Origin: Streptomyces malaysiensis subsp. samsunensis
Lineage (GTDB): Bacteria; Actinomycetota; Actinomycetes; Streptomycetales; Streptomycetaceae
Assembly: GCF_024519315.1 (NCBI RefSeq)
Contig: NZ_JANIIC010000005.1
Location: 186,001-250,000, forward strand
DNA length: 64,000 nucleotides
Reading direction: 5' to 3'
Part shown: positions 34,241-41,730 of the stretch, one piece after another
Layout of the letters: each line of letters starts with the position of its first letter
Numbering within the stretch: position 1 is the first letter of the stretch
Translations under genes and position numbers: made by a program
Notes under the pieces: model-generated
The model's input: only the letters and a program-made list of their open reading frames with translations
Told to the model about the DNA's origin: nothing
The model's database searches: none

Positions 34241-34909
34241 TCACTCCCCTCGGGTCTCGAGCCTGCTGAGCAGGAAGTCACGGACGGCATGGTGGTCCGA
34301 GGAACGGTAAGCGGCGGCGGCCAGGGCGTCCTCGGCGGGTGGGTACTGCGGATTGGGGATGGCCACGACGGTCATCCCGGCGGCCGCTGCGGCGCGCAGT
34401 CCGTTGCTGGAGTCCTCCACCGCCAGACAGCGCTCCGGGGCCACGCCGAGGGCGCGCGCGGCGGCCAGATAGACGTCCGGGCTCGGCTTTCCGCGCTCCA
34501 CCTCGGCGCTGGAGACGGTCGCCTTGAAGTGGTGGTCGACACCGTGGTGGACGAGAACGGCGTCGATCACCCGGCGCGGTGCGGAGGAGGCGAGCGCCAC
34601 GGGTGCGAGTTCGGCGGTGGCGGTGATCATCTCCCGCGCTCCGGGCAACAGGCCGATGCGGCCGTCGGCCAGGGCCTGGACCATACCGTCCACGACCTCT
34701 CGTTCGGTGCTGGTGGCGGGGTCACCCGCCGCACAGAACCGGGTGAGGTAGGCGGCCCACTCGGGGGCGCTCATCCCCTGGACGTCGCGTGTCTGCTCCG
34801 GGCCCCATGCGCGGCCGCGGGCGGCGGCGTAGGCGGCCCACAGCTCCTCCCACAGATGCTCGCTCTCGACCAGCACGCCGTCCATGTCGAAGACCACTGC
34901 GTCGGCCAT
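34241..34909 (-). CDS. HAD superfamily hydrolase (beta-phosphoglucomutase-like)
   Basis: The 222-residue protein starts ADAVVFDMDGVLVESEHLW with motif I DxDGVL (D8, D10), motif II in ALASSAPRRVID, the conserved Lys in VERGKPSPDVYL and motif IV in CLAVEDSSNGLRAA. A helical cap lies between motifs I and II. The layout is that of small phosphosugar phosphatases or mutases. It is the first gene of the minus-strand operon, with 5 bp to the dehydrogenase start, and is divergent from the DeoR gene. Confidence 0.9.
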   Translation of the reverse strand: MADAVVFDMDGVLVESEHLWEELWAAYAAARGRAWGPEQTRDVQGMSAPEWAAYLTRFCAAGDPATSTEREVVDGMVQALADGRIGLLPGAREMITATAELAPVALASSAPRRVIDAVLVHHGVDHHFKATVSSAEVERGKPSPDVYLAAARALGVAPERCLAVEDSSNGLRAAAAAGMTVVAIPNPQYPPAEDALAAAAYRSSDHHAVRDFLLSRLETRGE

Positions 34910-34997
34910 GCGTACCCCTGATCTCCTGGCTGATGATCCTTGGCTGGACGGAGCACCGGGCGGTGCCCGTCACAGCGAAATTAACAGTAGCAGCGTG

Positions 34998-35010
34998 AGT
35001 TGTCACTGGT
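34998..35010. promoter_or_regulatory. Candidate DeoR operator in the HAD/deoR divergent region
   Basis: AGTTGTCACTGGT matches AGTTATCACTGAT at 35833-35845 at 11 of 13 positions. One copy precedes the divergent HAD operon and regulator gene, the other precedes the permease gene, as expected for a local DeoR regulon. Confidence 0.5.
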
Positions 35011-35045
35011 TCTATGTGAGAAACAAACACGGCAGGATGGTGGGC

Positions 35046-35834
35046 ATGACTACTCCCCCGTCGTCGCGCGGTGCGCGGCAGCAGCGACACCAACTGATCG
35101 TCGATCATGTTCTGGCCCAGGGGGACGCCACCGTGGCCGAACTGGTCGAGCTCACCGGCGTCAGCCTGATGACGGTCCACCGGGACATCGCCGAACTGGC
35201 GGACCGCGGCATCCTGCGCAAGTACCACGGCGGCGTCTCCGCACAGCCCTCGATGGTCTTCGAGTCCAGCTCGGACTTCCGGCTGCACTCGCACGCCGGC
35301 GAGAAGCGGGCACTGGCCCGCGCCGCCCTGCCGTTCGTGGCCCCGGGGATGTCGGTGATGCTGGACGACTCGACCTCGGCACTGGCCCTGGCGCGGCTGT
35401 TGCCCGAGGTGGGGCCGCTGACCGTGGTGACCAACTACCGCTTGATCACCGAGGAGCTGAGGGGGGCCGAGGGCATCCGGCTGATCTGTGTGGGCGGCGA
35501 GTACTCGCGCACCCATGACTCATGGATCGGCCTGCCGGCGATGGACATGATCAGCGGCATCTCCGCCGATCTGAGCGTGCTCTCCACCTCCGCGATGACC
35601 GCGGGCATGACCTTCCACCAGGAGCAGGAGATCGTCAGCATCAAGCGGGCGACCCGGCAGGCGGGCGCGCGGAGCGTGCTGCTCATGGACCACAGCAAGG
35701 TGGGCCGGCGCGCACTGCACCGGCTGGAGAGCGTGGACTCCTTCGACCACGTTCTGCTGACCGGTCCGGTGGACGAGGAGCTGGTGCGGGAGATGCGCGA
35801 GCTCACGGATGTGAGGGTCGTCGAGACCGAGTAG
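35046..35834 (+). CDS. DeoR/GlpR family transcriptional regulator
   Basis: The ATG at 35046 (AGGATG about 9 nt upstream) gives 262 residues; an in-frame ATG at 35037 is possible. The N-terminal DeoR HTH reads RQQRHQLIVDHVLAQG, then ATVAELVELTGVSLMTVHRD. The C-terminal sugar-phosphate-binding domain has DDSTSALALARLLP, LTVVTNYRLI, VGGEYSRTHDSWIG and MDHSKVGRRAL. Such regulators respond to phosphorylated sugars. Divergence from the HAD-led operon, position before the permease and the repeated 13-mer support local control of catabolism and uptake. Confidence 0.9.
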   Translation: MTTPPSSRGARQQRHQLIVDHVLAQGDATVAELVELTGVSLMTVHRDIAELADRGILRKYHGGVSAQPSMVFESSSDFRLHSHAGEKRALARAALPFVAPGMSVMLDDSTSALALARLLPEVGPLTVVTNYRLITEELRGAEGIRLICVGGEYSRTHDSWIGLPAMDMISGISADLSVLSTSAMTAGMTFHQEQEIVSIKRATRQAGARSVLLMDHSKVGRRALHRLESVDSFDHVLLTGPVDEELVREMRELTDVRVVETE

Positions 35835-35845
35835 TTATCACTGAT
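35833..35845. promoter_or_regulatory. Candidate DeoR operator before the permease gene
   Basis: AGTTATCACTGAT begins at the deoR stop codon, 94 bp before the permease start, in an unusually AT-rich patch (GTTATTTTTACC follows). It pairs with the 13-mer at 34998-35010. Confidence 0.5.
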
Positions 35846-35938
35846 CATCGTTATTTTTACCAGGACCCTTGATATTTCTCTCGGCTCGCTTGAGTATCTG
35901 CGGTCGTACTCCGTCCTCACCTCAGAGTGGAGGTAGCG

Positions 35939-37222
35939 ATGCCGAAACCCTTGGTCCTGGGTTATCTGGGCGTGCTCCTTTTCATGATCGGCGATGGTGT
36001 CGAATCCGGGTTCATCGCCCCGTATATGGCCGACCACGGCGCGGCAACAGACGTAAGAGCCGGATACGTCATCACCGTGTACGGCATCGCCGTCATGCTG
36101 GCGTCGTGGTTCTCCGGCGCGCTCTGCCAGGTGTGGGGGCCGCGCCGGGTGATGTGGACGGGCCTGGTGATCTGGGCCGTCTTCGACGCCGCGTACCTGC
36201 TCTTCGCACTGGGCACCGAGAACTACCCGATGATGTTGCTCTTCTACGGCATCCGGGGCTTCGGCTACCCGCTCTTCGCGTTCGGCTTCCTCGTATGGAT
36301 CACCAACACCGCACCGCAGGCCCGGCTGGGCACCGCGGTGGGATGGTTCTACTTCGCCTTCACGGGCGGTCTGCCCACCCTCGGCTCGCTGTGGTCGAGC
36401 CTGACGATCCCCTCGTTCGGCCGCCTGGGCACGCTGTGGTCGGCACTCGTCCTCATCCTCATCGGCGGCGCCATCGCCCTGGTCGGCGCCCGGCGGAGGC
36501 CCGGCGGTGACCGGATGGCACCGCCGGAGGTCACCACCGGTGAGAGCCTGCTCAACTCCGTCTCCATCATCTGGACCCATCCGCGGGTGCTGGTGGGCTG
36601 CCTGGTCCGGATCATCAACACGGCCCCGGAGTTCGGCATGCTGGTGTATCTGCCGCGGATCTTCTCCGACGACGTCGGATTCGGCGAGGACAAGTGGCTC
36701 CAGCTGCTGGCGATCATCTACGGCACGAACATCTTCTTCAACCTCATCTTCGGTGTCCTCTCCGACCGCATCGGCTGGCGCACCACCATCGCGGGCTTCG
36801 GCGCGCTGGGCTGTGCGATCAGCGTCACGACGCTGTACTTCGTACCGACCTGGCTCGGCCCGGACTACTACTGGGTCGCGGTGCTCGCGGGCATGTTCTA
36901 CGGGGCGACGCTCGCGGGATTCGTCCCCATCTCGGCGCTCATCCCGTCCATGGCGCCGGAGAACAAGGGCGGTTCGATGGCCCTGCTCAACCTGGGCGCG
37001 GGCGGCGCGGCCTTCGTCGGCCCGGCCATCGCCAGCCTCTTCCTCCCCCTCGTCGGCGCCGGCGGAGTCACCGTGATCTTCCTCGCCCTCTACCTGGTCG
37101 CCCTCGTGCTGACCCTTCTGCTGAAGCTGCCCGGAGAGCAGGGCGGCGGGCAGCCCGTCCCGGACTCGACGGGCGGTCAGGAGCACCGGACCGGCGCGGC
37201 CCCGACCGCCACCTCCGCCTGA
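35939..37222 (+). CDS. MFS transporter, polyol-permease-like
   Basis: The ATG at 35939 lies 5 nt after GGAGG and gives 427 residues. About 12 hydrophobic segments are visible, beginning LVLGYLGVLLFMIGDGVES, with the MFS loop-2/3-like VWGPRRVMW and the symmetrical LSDRIGWRTTIAG in the second half. The N-terminus resembles the ribitol/arabitol permease group (RbtT/DalT/CsbX), which would suit the neighbouring polyol-type kinase genes. That assignment is from memory of the family and moderate. It is downstream of deoR and ends before a large palindromic terminator. Confidence 0.85.
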   Translation: MPKPLVLGYLGVLLFMIGDGVESGFIAPYMADHGAATDVRAGYVITVYGIAVMLASWFSGALCQVWGPRRVMWTGLVIWAVFDAAYLLFALGTENYPMMLLFYGIRGFGYPLFAFGFLVWITNTAPQARLGTAVGWFYFAFTGGLPTLGSLWSSLTIPSFGRLGTLWSALVLILIGGAIALVGARRRPGGDRMAPPEVTTGESLLNSVSIIWTHPRVLVGCLVRIINTAPEFGMLVYLPRIFSDDVGFGEDKWLQLLAIIYGTNIFFNLIFGVLSDRIGWRTTIAGFGALGCAISVTTLYFVPTWLGPDYYWVAVLAGMFYGATLAGFVPISALIPSMAPENKGGSMALLNLGAGGAAFVGPAIASLFLPLVGAGGVTVIFLALYLVALVLTLLLKLPGEQGGGQPVPDSTGGQEHRTGAAPTATSA

Positions 37223-37258
37223 GCCCCGCGCTGCCGGGTGCCCCCGCGCCGGTCGGCC

Positions 37259-37302
37259 GGAACCGCGAGGGGCCCCGGCCGGCCGGGGCCCCTCGCGGTT
37301 CC
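37259..37302 (+). terminator. 44-bp perfect palindrome, terminator of the permease gene
   Basis: The arm at 37259-37280 starts GGAACCGCGAGGGGCC, and 37281-37302 is its exact reverse complement, 22 bp per arm without a spacer. It lies 37 bp after the stop codon. Such long arms could also form a cruciform. Confidence 0.85.
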
Positions 37303-37374
37303 GGCGCCGTGCCCATCGGCCCTATGCGTTCGGGCGGTTGGCCAGCGCACCTTCATCTCTTGAAGACAGACTTC

Positions 37375-37419
37375 TTGACAAGGACATGAAACGCGACAAC
37401 TCTTCGAGAGAGCGCTCTC
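37375..37419 (+). promoter_or_regulatory. Promoter and GAGAGCGCTCTC operator of the GH64 gene
   Basis: TTGACA at 37375-37380 is a perfect -35. A weak -10 (AACTCT/ACTCTT) lies 17-18 bp on, at about 37398. The perfect 12-bp palindrome GAGAGCGCTCTC at 37408-37419 directly follows, where a bound repressor would block initiation. The same core precedes the GH16 gene. Confidence 0.6.
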
Positions 37420-37530
37420 ACCCGCCCGCAGCCCAGCGGCCCGCGCGGGAGCGCTCGGCAAGGCCGGACAACGGTCGCCGCCCGGCGGTGACCGCTTGCC
37501 CGGCCCCACCCCCCACATCAGGAGAGAGCC

Positions 37531-38505
37531 ATGCCCCCCACCGCACGGCCGCTACTCCGGCGTCGAGGCGCCACCCGCCTCATCGCCGCCGCCGCGCTGG
37601 CATTCGCCACGTTCTGCTCGCTCACCGGCACCGCGCCGGCGACCGCCGCCGACCATGTCAGCGGCCGGGCGGAAGGTCAGCCGCCGGACTCCTTCTGGGG
37701 CGACACGAGTTCCATCCCGCCCGCGAAGAATGTCCTCACCGTCCAGGTCCTCAACCGGACGAACGGAAAGTACCCGGACGACCAGGTCTACTGGACCTTC
37801 AACAACGAAACGCACTCGATCGCCGAGCAGTCCACGCTCGACATGCCGGCGAACTCCGCGGGCCGGATGTACTTCCACCTCGGCTCGCCCGACAGCAAGT
37901 ACGCCGACTTCATCGAGTTCACCGTCGGCGACGACGTCTTCAACGGCAACACCACCCGGGTCGACGCCTTCGGGCTGAAGCTGGCGATGCGACTGCACGC
38001 CCACGACGGTTTCGACGCACAGGTCGGCGAGGACTACGAGACGTTCCAGGAGGACCGGGACGCCACCTGGAAGAAGTTCGCCGACGCGGTGCCGGATGAG
38101 TTCGCATCGCTGACCGAGGTCGAGAAGCCCTACCGGATCCTCGCGCCGGGCAGCGTGCCCGACTTCCGGGAGGGCGGCAAGTACGCGGACTACATGAGCA
38201 GTTACGCCAAGACGGTCGGCATCGACGCGCCCACGTCCGACATCTTCGGCTGCGCCGGTGTGCTGGCCAACGAGGCGGGCAAGTGCTCCGCGCTGAACCG
38301 GCACGTGGCCCAACTGCCCGAGGACCAGTGGTCTGATCCGAGCAAGTACTACCAGGACGCACCGGCGAACTACTACGCCAAGTTCTGGCACGACCACTCC
38401 ATCGACAAGCTCTCCTACGGCTTCCCGTACGACGACTTCGCGGGGCAGTCGTCCTTCGTCTCGCACGGCGATCCGCAGTACCTCGCGGTCGCCGTCGGCT
38501 GGTGA
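37531..38505 (+). CDS. Secreted GH64 beta-1,3-glucanase family protein
   Basis: The ATG at 37531 follows GGAGAGAG and gives 324 residues with a signal peptide ending near residue 40 (TAPATAA). The mature part has the thaumatin-like/GH64 pattern: VQVLNRTNGKYPDDQVYW, FHLGSPDSKYADFIEF, and TRVDAFGLKLAMRLHAHDG, where the acidic residues of the cleft lie in the E and D of these segments. It is slightly shorter than characterised laminaripentaose-producing enzymes and has no extra binding module. The shared operator suggests co-regulation with the GH16 enzyme for glucan breakdown. Confidence 0.8.
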   Translation: MPPTARPLLRRRGATRLIAAAALAFATFCSLTGTAPATAADHVSGRAEGQPPDSFWGDTSSIPPAKNVLTVQVLNRTNGKYPDDQVYWTFNNETHSIAEQSTLDMPANSAGRMYFHLGSPDSKYADFIEFTVGDDVFNGNTTRVDAFGLKLAMRLHAHDGFDAQVGEDYETFQEDRDATWKKFADAVPDEFASLTEVEKPYRILAPGSVPDFREGGKYADYMSSYAKTVGIDAPTSDIFGCAGVLANEAGKCSALNRHVAQLPEDQWSDPSKYYQDAPANYYAKFWHDHSIDKLSYGFPYDDFAGQSSFVSHGDPQYLAVAVGW

Positions 38506-38583
38506 CCCGCTGATCCGTCCCCACCACCCGGTGCCCGCCAGGCAGTCGCCCGGCGGGTGCCGCGTTTTCGGCCATCGGATGGG

Positions 38584-39372
38584 ATGAGGCTTGTCTCACC
38601 GACCGACGGCTGCGCGGCACAGATCGGGGCGGGCGCGCTCAGCCCCGGCGCCTGGAACTCGGTGCTGGGCACCACCCTGGTCCTCAAGGGCGCCGCCCTC
38701 CGTCCGGTGCGCGACCCCGCCGGAGTGGTCTACTGCCACCGCGGGCCCGGCGGCAGCTGGCTGCCCGGCGGTGCCTCCAGCAGCGGCGCCGGGGTGCTGA
38801 CCCGCCGCTTTCCCGGCGCCGACCTCGACGCCCTCACCGAGCGGGCCGCCGCGACCGGCTCCACCGCGGTCGTCTACCCGCTCGTCGGCGAACGCGGTGA
38901 GCGCTTCCCGTTCCGCGCGCCCGACGCGCGCCCCTTCGTCCTGGGCGAACCGACCGGTGCGGCCGAGGAGTTCCACGCCTGTCTGCTCGGTGTGGCCTGT
39001 GTGGAGCGGCTCTGCCTCGACCACCTGGATCACATCGGCGCGCCCGTCGACGGACCGCTGAGCCTGACCGGCGGCGGCGCCCGTAACCGCTACTGGTCGC
39101 AGTTGCGCGCCGACCTCCTCGGCCGGAGCGTGACCCTGCCTGCGCAGGGCGGGAGCGCCGTCGGCATGGCGGTGCTCGCCGCCACCGCCTCGGGCGTCAC
39201 GCTGGAGCAGGCCGCCGCCTCCATGGTGCGAACCGGAATCGAGCTGCGCCCCGATTCCTCCCGTACCGAACGGCTGCTTCCCGGCTACCTCGGCTTCGTC
39301 GACGAACTGGTCCACCGCGGCTGGCTGGAGCCGCGAGTGGCGGCCCACGCCCACAGAAAGGCCGACCGGTGA
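38584..39372 (+). pseudogene. FGGY carbohydrate kinase, C-terminal half only
   Basis: The frame (ATG at 38584, 262 residues) begins directly inside a FGGY kinase: VSPTDGCAAQIGAGAL carries the catalytic-Asp region, then WNSVLGTTLVLKG, YPLVGERGERFPF and LTGGGARNRYWSQL, the adenosine motif. The N-terminal lobe of about 230 residues is missing, so substrate binding should be lost. There is no clear ribosome site. The break lies in the 78 bp after the GH64 gene. Its end overlaps the histidine phosphatase start by 4 bp, showing it once led an operon. Confidence 0.75.
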
Positions 39373-39983
39373 CCGACTTCGTCCTCGTACGGCACGGGGA
39401 GACCGTGTGGCATGCGGAGAACCGCTACGCGGGCCGCACCGATGTGCCGCTGACCGAACTCGGGCACAAGCAGGCCGCCGCGCTCGGTGCCTGGGCCGCG
39501 GGCCGGCGGCTGGACGCGGTGCTCAGCTCACCGCTGTCCCGCGCCCGGCTCACCGCCGGGCCCGCCGCCGCGGCGCTCGGCCTCACCCCGCGCGTCGATG
39601 AGCGGCTGTACGAGGTGGACTTCGGTCGTGGCGAGGGGCTGACCCGGGCGGAGATGAGGGAGCGCTTCCCGGCGGAGCTGGACGCGTTCCTGGCCGATCC
39701 GGTCGCCCACCATCTGCCCGGCGGTGAGCACCCGGCGGCGGCCGCCGCCCGCGCGATCGCCTGCCTGACCGAAATCCAGCGGGAATCGCCCGATGGCCGG
39801 GTCCTGGTCGTCGCCCACTCCACTCTCGTCCGCCTCGTCCTGTGCGAGCTGCTCGGCATCCCGCTCGCCCACTACCGCCAGGTGTTTCCCCGGCTTGAGA
39901 ACGGCGCGCTGACCGAGCTGCGCCTTCTTGGCGACCGGGCGTCGCTGCTGCGGCTCAACGCCGCGGCGGTGGCCCCCGACTGA
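39369..39983 (+). CDS. Histidine phosphatase family protein
   Basis: The GTG at 39369 overlaps the kinase remnant's stop (GTGA). The 204-residue protein begins TDFVLVRHGETVWHAENR with the phospho-acceptor His of RHGE. It shows SSPLSRARLTAGPAA, the acidic YEVDFGRGEGLT and the second catalytic His in VLVVAHSTLVRLVL. It is likely a small-molecule phosphate-ester phosphatase. In position it corresponds to the HAD phosphatase of the first operon, as if a different phosphatase fold served the same step. Confidence 0.9.
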   Translation: MTDFVLVRHGETVWHAENRYAGRTDVPLTELGHKQAAALGAWAAGRRLDAVLSSPLSRARLTAGPAAAALGLTPRVDERLYEVDFGRGEGLTRAEMRERFPAELDAFLADPVAHHLPGGEHPAAAAARAIACLTEIQRESPDGRVLVVAHSTLVRLVLCELLGIPLAHYRQVFPRLENGALTELRLLGDRASLLRLNAAAVAPD

Positions 39984-40058
39984 CCCTCTTTCCACTGGTC
40001 CCCCTTTCCCCGGAGTCCCACCGCGCCCACCACCGTCCTCGCCGCAGGCGACCATTTC

Positions 40059-41162
40059 GTGCTGCCCCGACTGCTCACCCAGGAGCTGCGGAACGCCGTC
40101 CCCGGCGACGGCGAACTCGAGATCCGTGAGCTGCGGCTGCCCTGGCCGCACACACCGTTCGGCAAGGTCGACGAGGTCGACGAGGTCGGCGAGGCGACCG
40201 GCGACGAGGCGACCGGCGACGAGGCGACCGGCGACGAGGCGACCGGCGACGAGGCGACCGGCGACGAGGCGACCGGCGACGAGGCGTCCGGCGGCGAGGA
40301 GGAGATCATCGAGGTACTGCGCGGGAGCCGGATCTGTGTGACGCAGATGGCCCCGCTCACCGAACGCGTCCTCCGGGCCTGTCCCGACCTCGAACTGTTC
40401 TGCGTCAGCCGCGGTGGACCGGTCAACGCCAACCTGGAAGCGGCCACCCGCCACGGCGTCGCCGTCTGCTACGCGCCCGGCCGTAACGCGGTGGCCACCA
40501 CGGAGCACACCCTCGCCCTCATCCTCGCCGCCGCCCGTGGCGTCGCCGACGTTCACACCGACCTCAAGCGGGGCACCTGGCGGGGCGACACTTACGACTA
40601 CGGCAACTGCGGTATCGAGATCGACGGCTCGACCGTCGGGCTGGTGGGCTTCGGTGCCGTCGGCTCCCGGGTCGCCCGCGCCCTGGCGGCCATGGGCGCC
40701 ACCGTCCTCGTACACGACCCGTACATACGCCCCGACGCGGTGGCGGGGGTGGCCCGGCTGGTGTCACTGGAGGAGCTGTTGACCCGCTCCCGGATCGTCT
40801 CCCTCCACGCCCGGGTGACGGACGAGACCCGCGGAATGATCAGCCGCGCCCGGATCGCGTCCCTGCCGCGCGGAGCGGTGCTGGTCAACTGCGCCCGGGG
40901 CGCGCTCGTCGACTATGACGCGGTGTGCGACGCCCTGGAGAGCGGGCATCTGGGCGGCGCGGGGTTCGATGTCCACCCCGCCGAACCCGTCCCGGCCGGC
41001 TCCCGGCTGCTGTCCACACCCGGCATCGTCCTGACCCCCCACATCGCCGGCGCCAGCCGCGAGGTCGCCCACAAGGCCGCCCGGATCGTGGCCGCGGAGG
41101 TGGCCCGCTATCTGCGCGGCGAACCACTCGCCCACTGCGCCAACCCCGAGGCCGCCCGCTGA
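40059..41162 (+). CDS. 2-hydroxyacid dehydrogenase paralogue with lost native start
   Basis: From the first available start, GTG 40059, 367 residues are encoded, but homology to the 33165 paralogue begins about 13 codons earlier (TTVLAAGDHF, from about 40029). Upstream, GGAG at 40012-40015 is well placed for a start at 40023, where the codon is GCG instead of GTG or ATG. The rest is intact: CVSRGGPVNANLEAA, Rossmann GLVGFGAVGSRVARAL, NCARGALVDYDAV and TPHIAGASRE. The N-terminal lobe carries a (GDEAT)n insertion. Whether it is translated from GTG 40059 is open. Confidence 0.75.
   Translation: MLPRLLTQELRNAVPGDGELEIRELRLPWPHTPFGKVDEVDEVGEATGDEATGDEATGDEATGDEATGDEATGDEASGGEEEIIEVLRGSRICVTQMAPLTERVLRACPDLELFCVSRGGPVNANLEAATRHGVAVCYAPGRNAVATTEHTLALILAAARGVADVHTDLKRGTWRGDTYDYGNCGIEIDGSTVGLVGFGAVGSRVARALAAMGATVLVHDPYIRPDAVAGVARLVSLEELLTRSRIVSLHARVTDETRGMISRARIASLPRGAVLVNCARGALVDYDAVCDALESGHLGGAGFDVHPAEPVPAGSRLLSTPGIVLTPHIAGASREVAHKAARIVAAEVARYLRGEPLAHCANPEAAR
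40191..40295. repeat. 15-bp minisatellite inside the dehydrogenase gene
   Basis: Six perfect copies of GAGGCGACCGGCGAC start at 40191 and run every 15 bp to 40280; a seventh, GAGGCGTCCGGCGGC, follows. In frame they encode (EATGD)n. The paralogue at 33165 has a short non-repetitive loop at this place (VKEASGTEEQ). Confidence 0.95.
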
Positions 41163-41231
41163 GCCCCGCCGCCTTCAGAGGCCACCGGGGCGTCCGCGAC
41201 CACGGTGCCCCAAAAAAAATTCCGGCGGCGA

Positions 41232-41258
41232 TGTCGAGAACCCGTGAGCGGCTCCGTC
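41232..41258 (+). promoter_or_regulatory. ECF42-type promoter before the YciI/sigma pair
   Basis: TGTCGA at 41232-41237 and CGTC at 41255-41258 are separated by exactly 17 bp, 53 bp upstream of the YciI start. This agrees with the TGTCGA/CG(A/T)C motif reported for ECF42 sigma factors, and so suggests autoregulation by the adjacent sigma gene. Confidence 0.65.
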
Positions 41259-41310
41259 CCCGTGGTGAATGCGACCACAATGGGTCGCACCAGCACCGAG
41301 GAGAACCACC

Positions 41311-41730
41311 ATGGCCAAGTACTTGCTGCTCAAGCACTACCGCGGCGCCCCGGCAGCGGTCAACGACGTGCCGATGGACCAGTGGGCGCCGGAAGAGGTC
41401 ACGGCGCATATGCGGTACATGAACGACTTCGCGGCCCGGCTCGAGAAGACCGGCGAGTTCATCGACGGTCAGGCGCTCGCCCCCGAGGGGACGTGGGTCC
41501 GGTACGACGGTGAGGGGCGCCCGCCGGTCACCGACGGTCCGTTCGCCGAGACCAAGGACCTGATCGCGGGCTGGATGGTGATCGACGTCGACAGCTACGA
41601 GCGCGCCGTCGAACTGGCCGGGGAGCTGTCGGCGGCCCCCGGGGCGGGCGGGAAGCCGATCCACGAGTGGCTCGAGCTGCGCCCGTTCCTGGCCGCGCCG
41701 CCCACCATCAGCGAGTGTCCTCATTCATGA
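41311..41730 (+). CDS. YciI/DGPF domain protein (ECF42-associated)
   Basis: The ATG at 41311, after GAGGAGAA, gives 139 residues. YCII/DGPF family features are AKYLLLKHYRG, EVTAHMRYMNDF and the signature VTDGPFAETKDLIAGW, followed by IDVDSYERAVELA. DGPF proteins are the conserved partners and targets of ECF42 sigma factors; their chemistry is unresolved. Its stop overlaps the sigma-factor start (ATGA). Confidence 0.9.
   Translation: MAKYLLLKHYRGAPAAVNDVPMDQWAPEEVTAHMRYMNDFAARLEKTGEFIDGQALAPEGTWVRYDGEGRPPVTDGPFAETKDLIAGWMVIDVDSYERAVELAGELSAAPGAGGKPIHEWLELRPFLAAPPTISECPHS

Noticed and set aside
40191..40295. CRISPR-like array
   Set aside because: The 15-bp units are directly tandem with no spacers and keep the reading frame of the dehydrogenase; it is a minisatellite.
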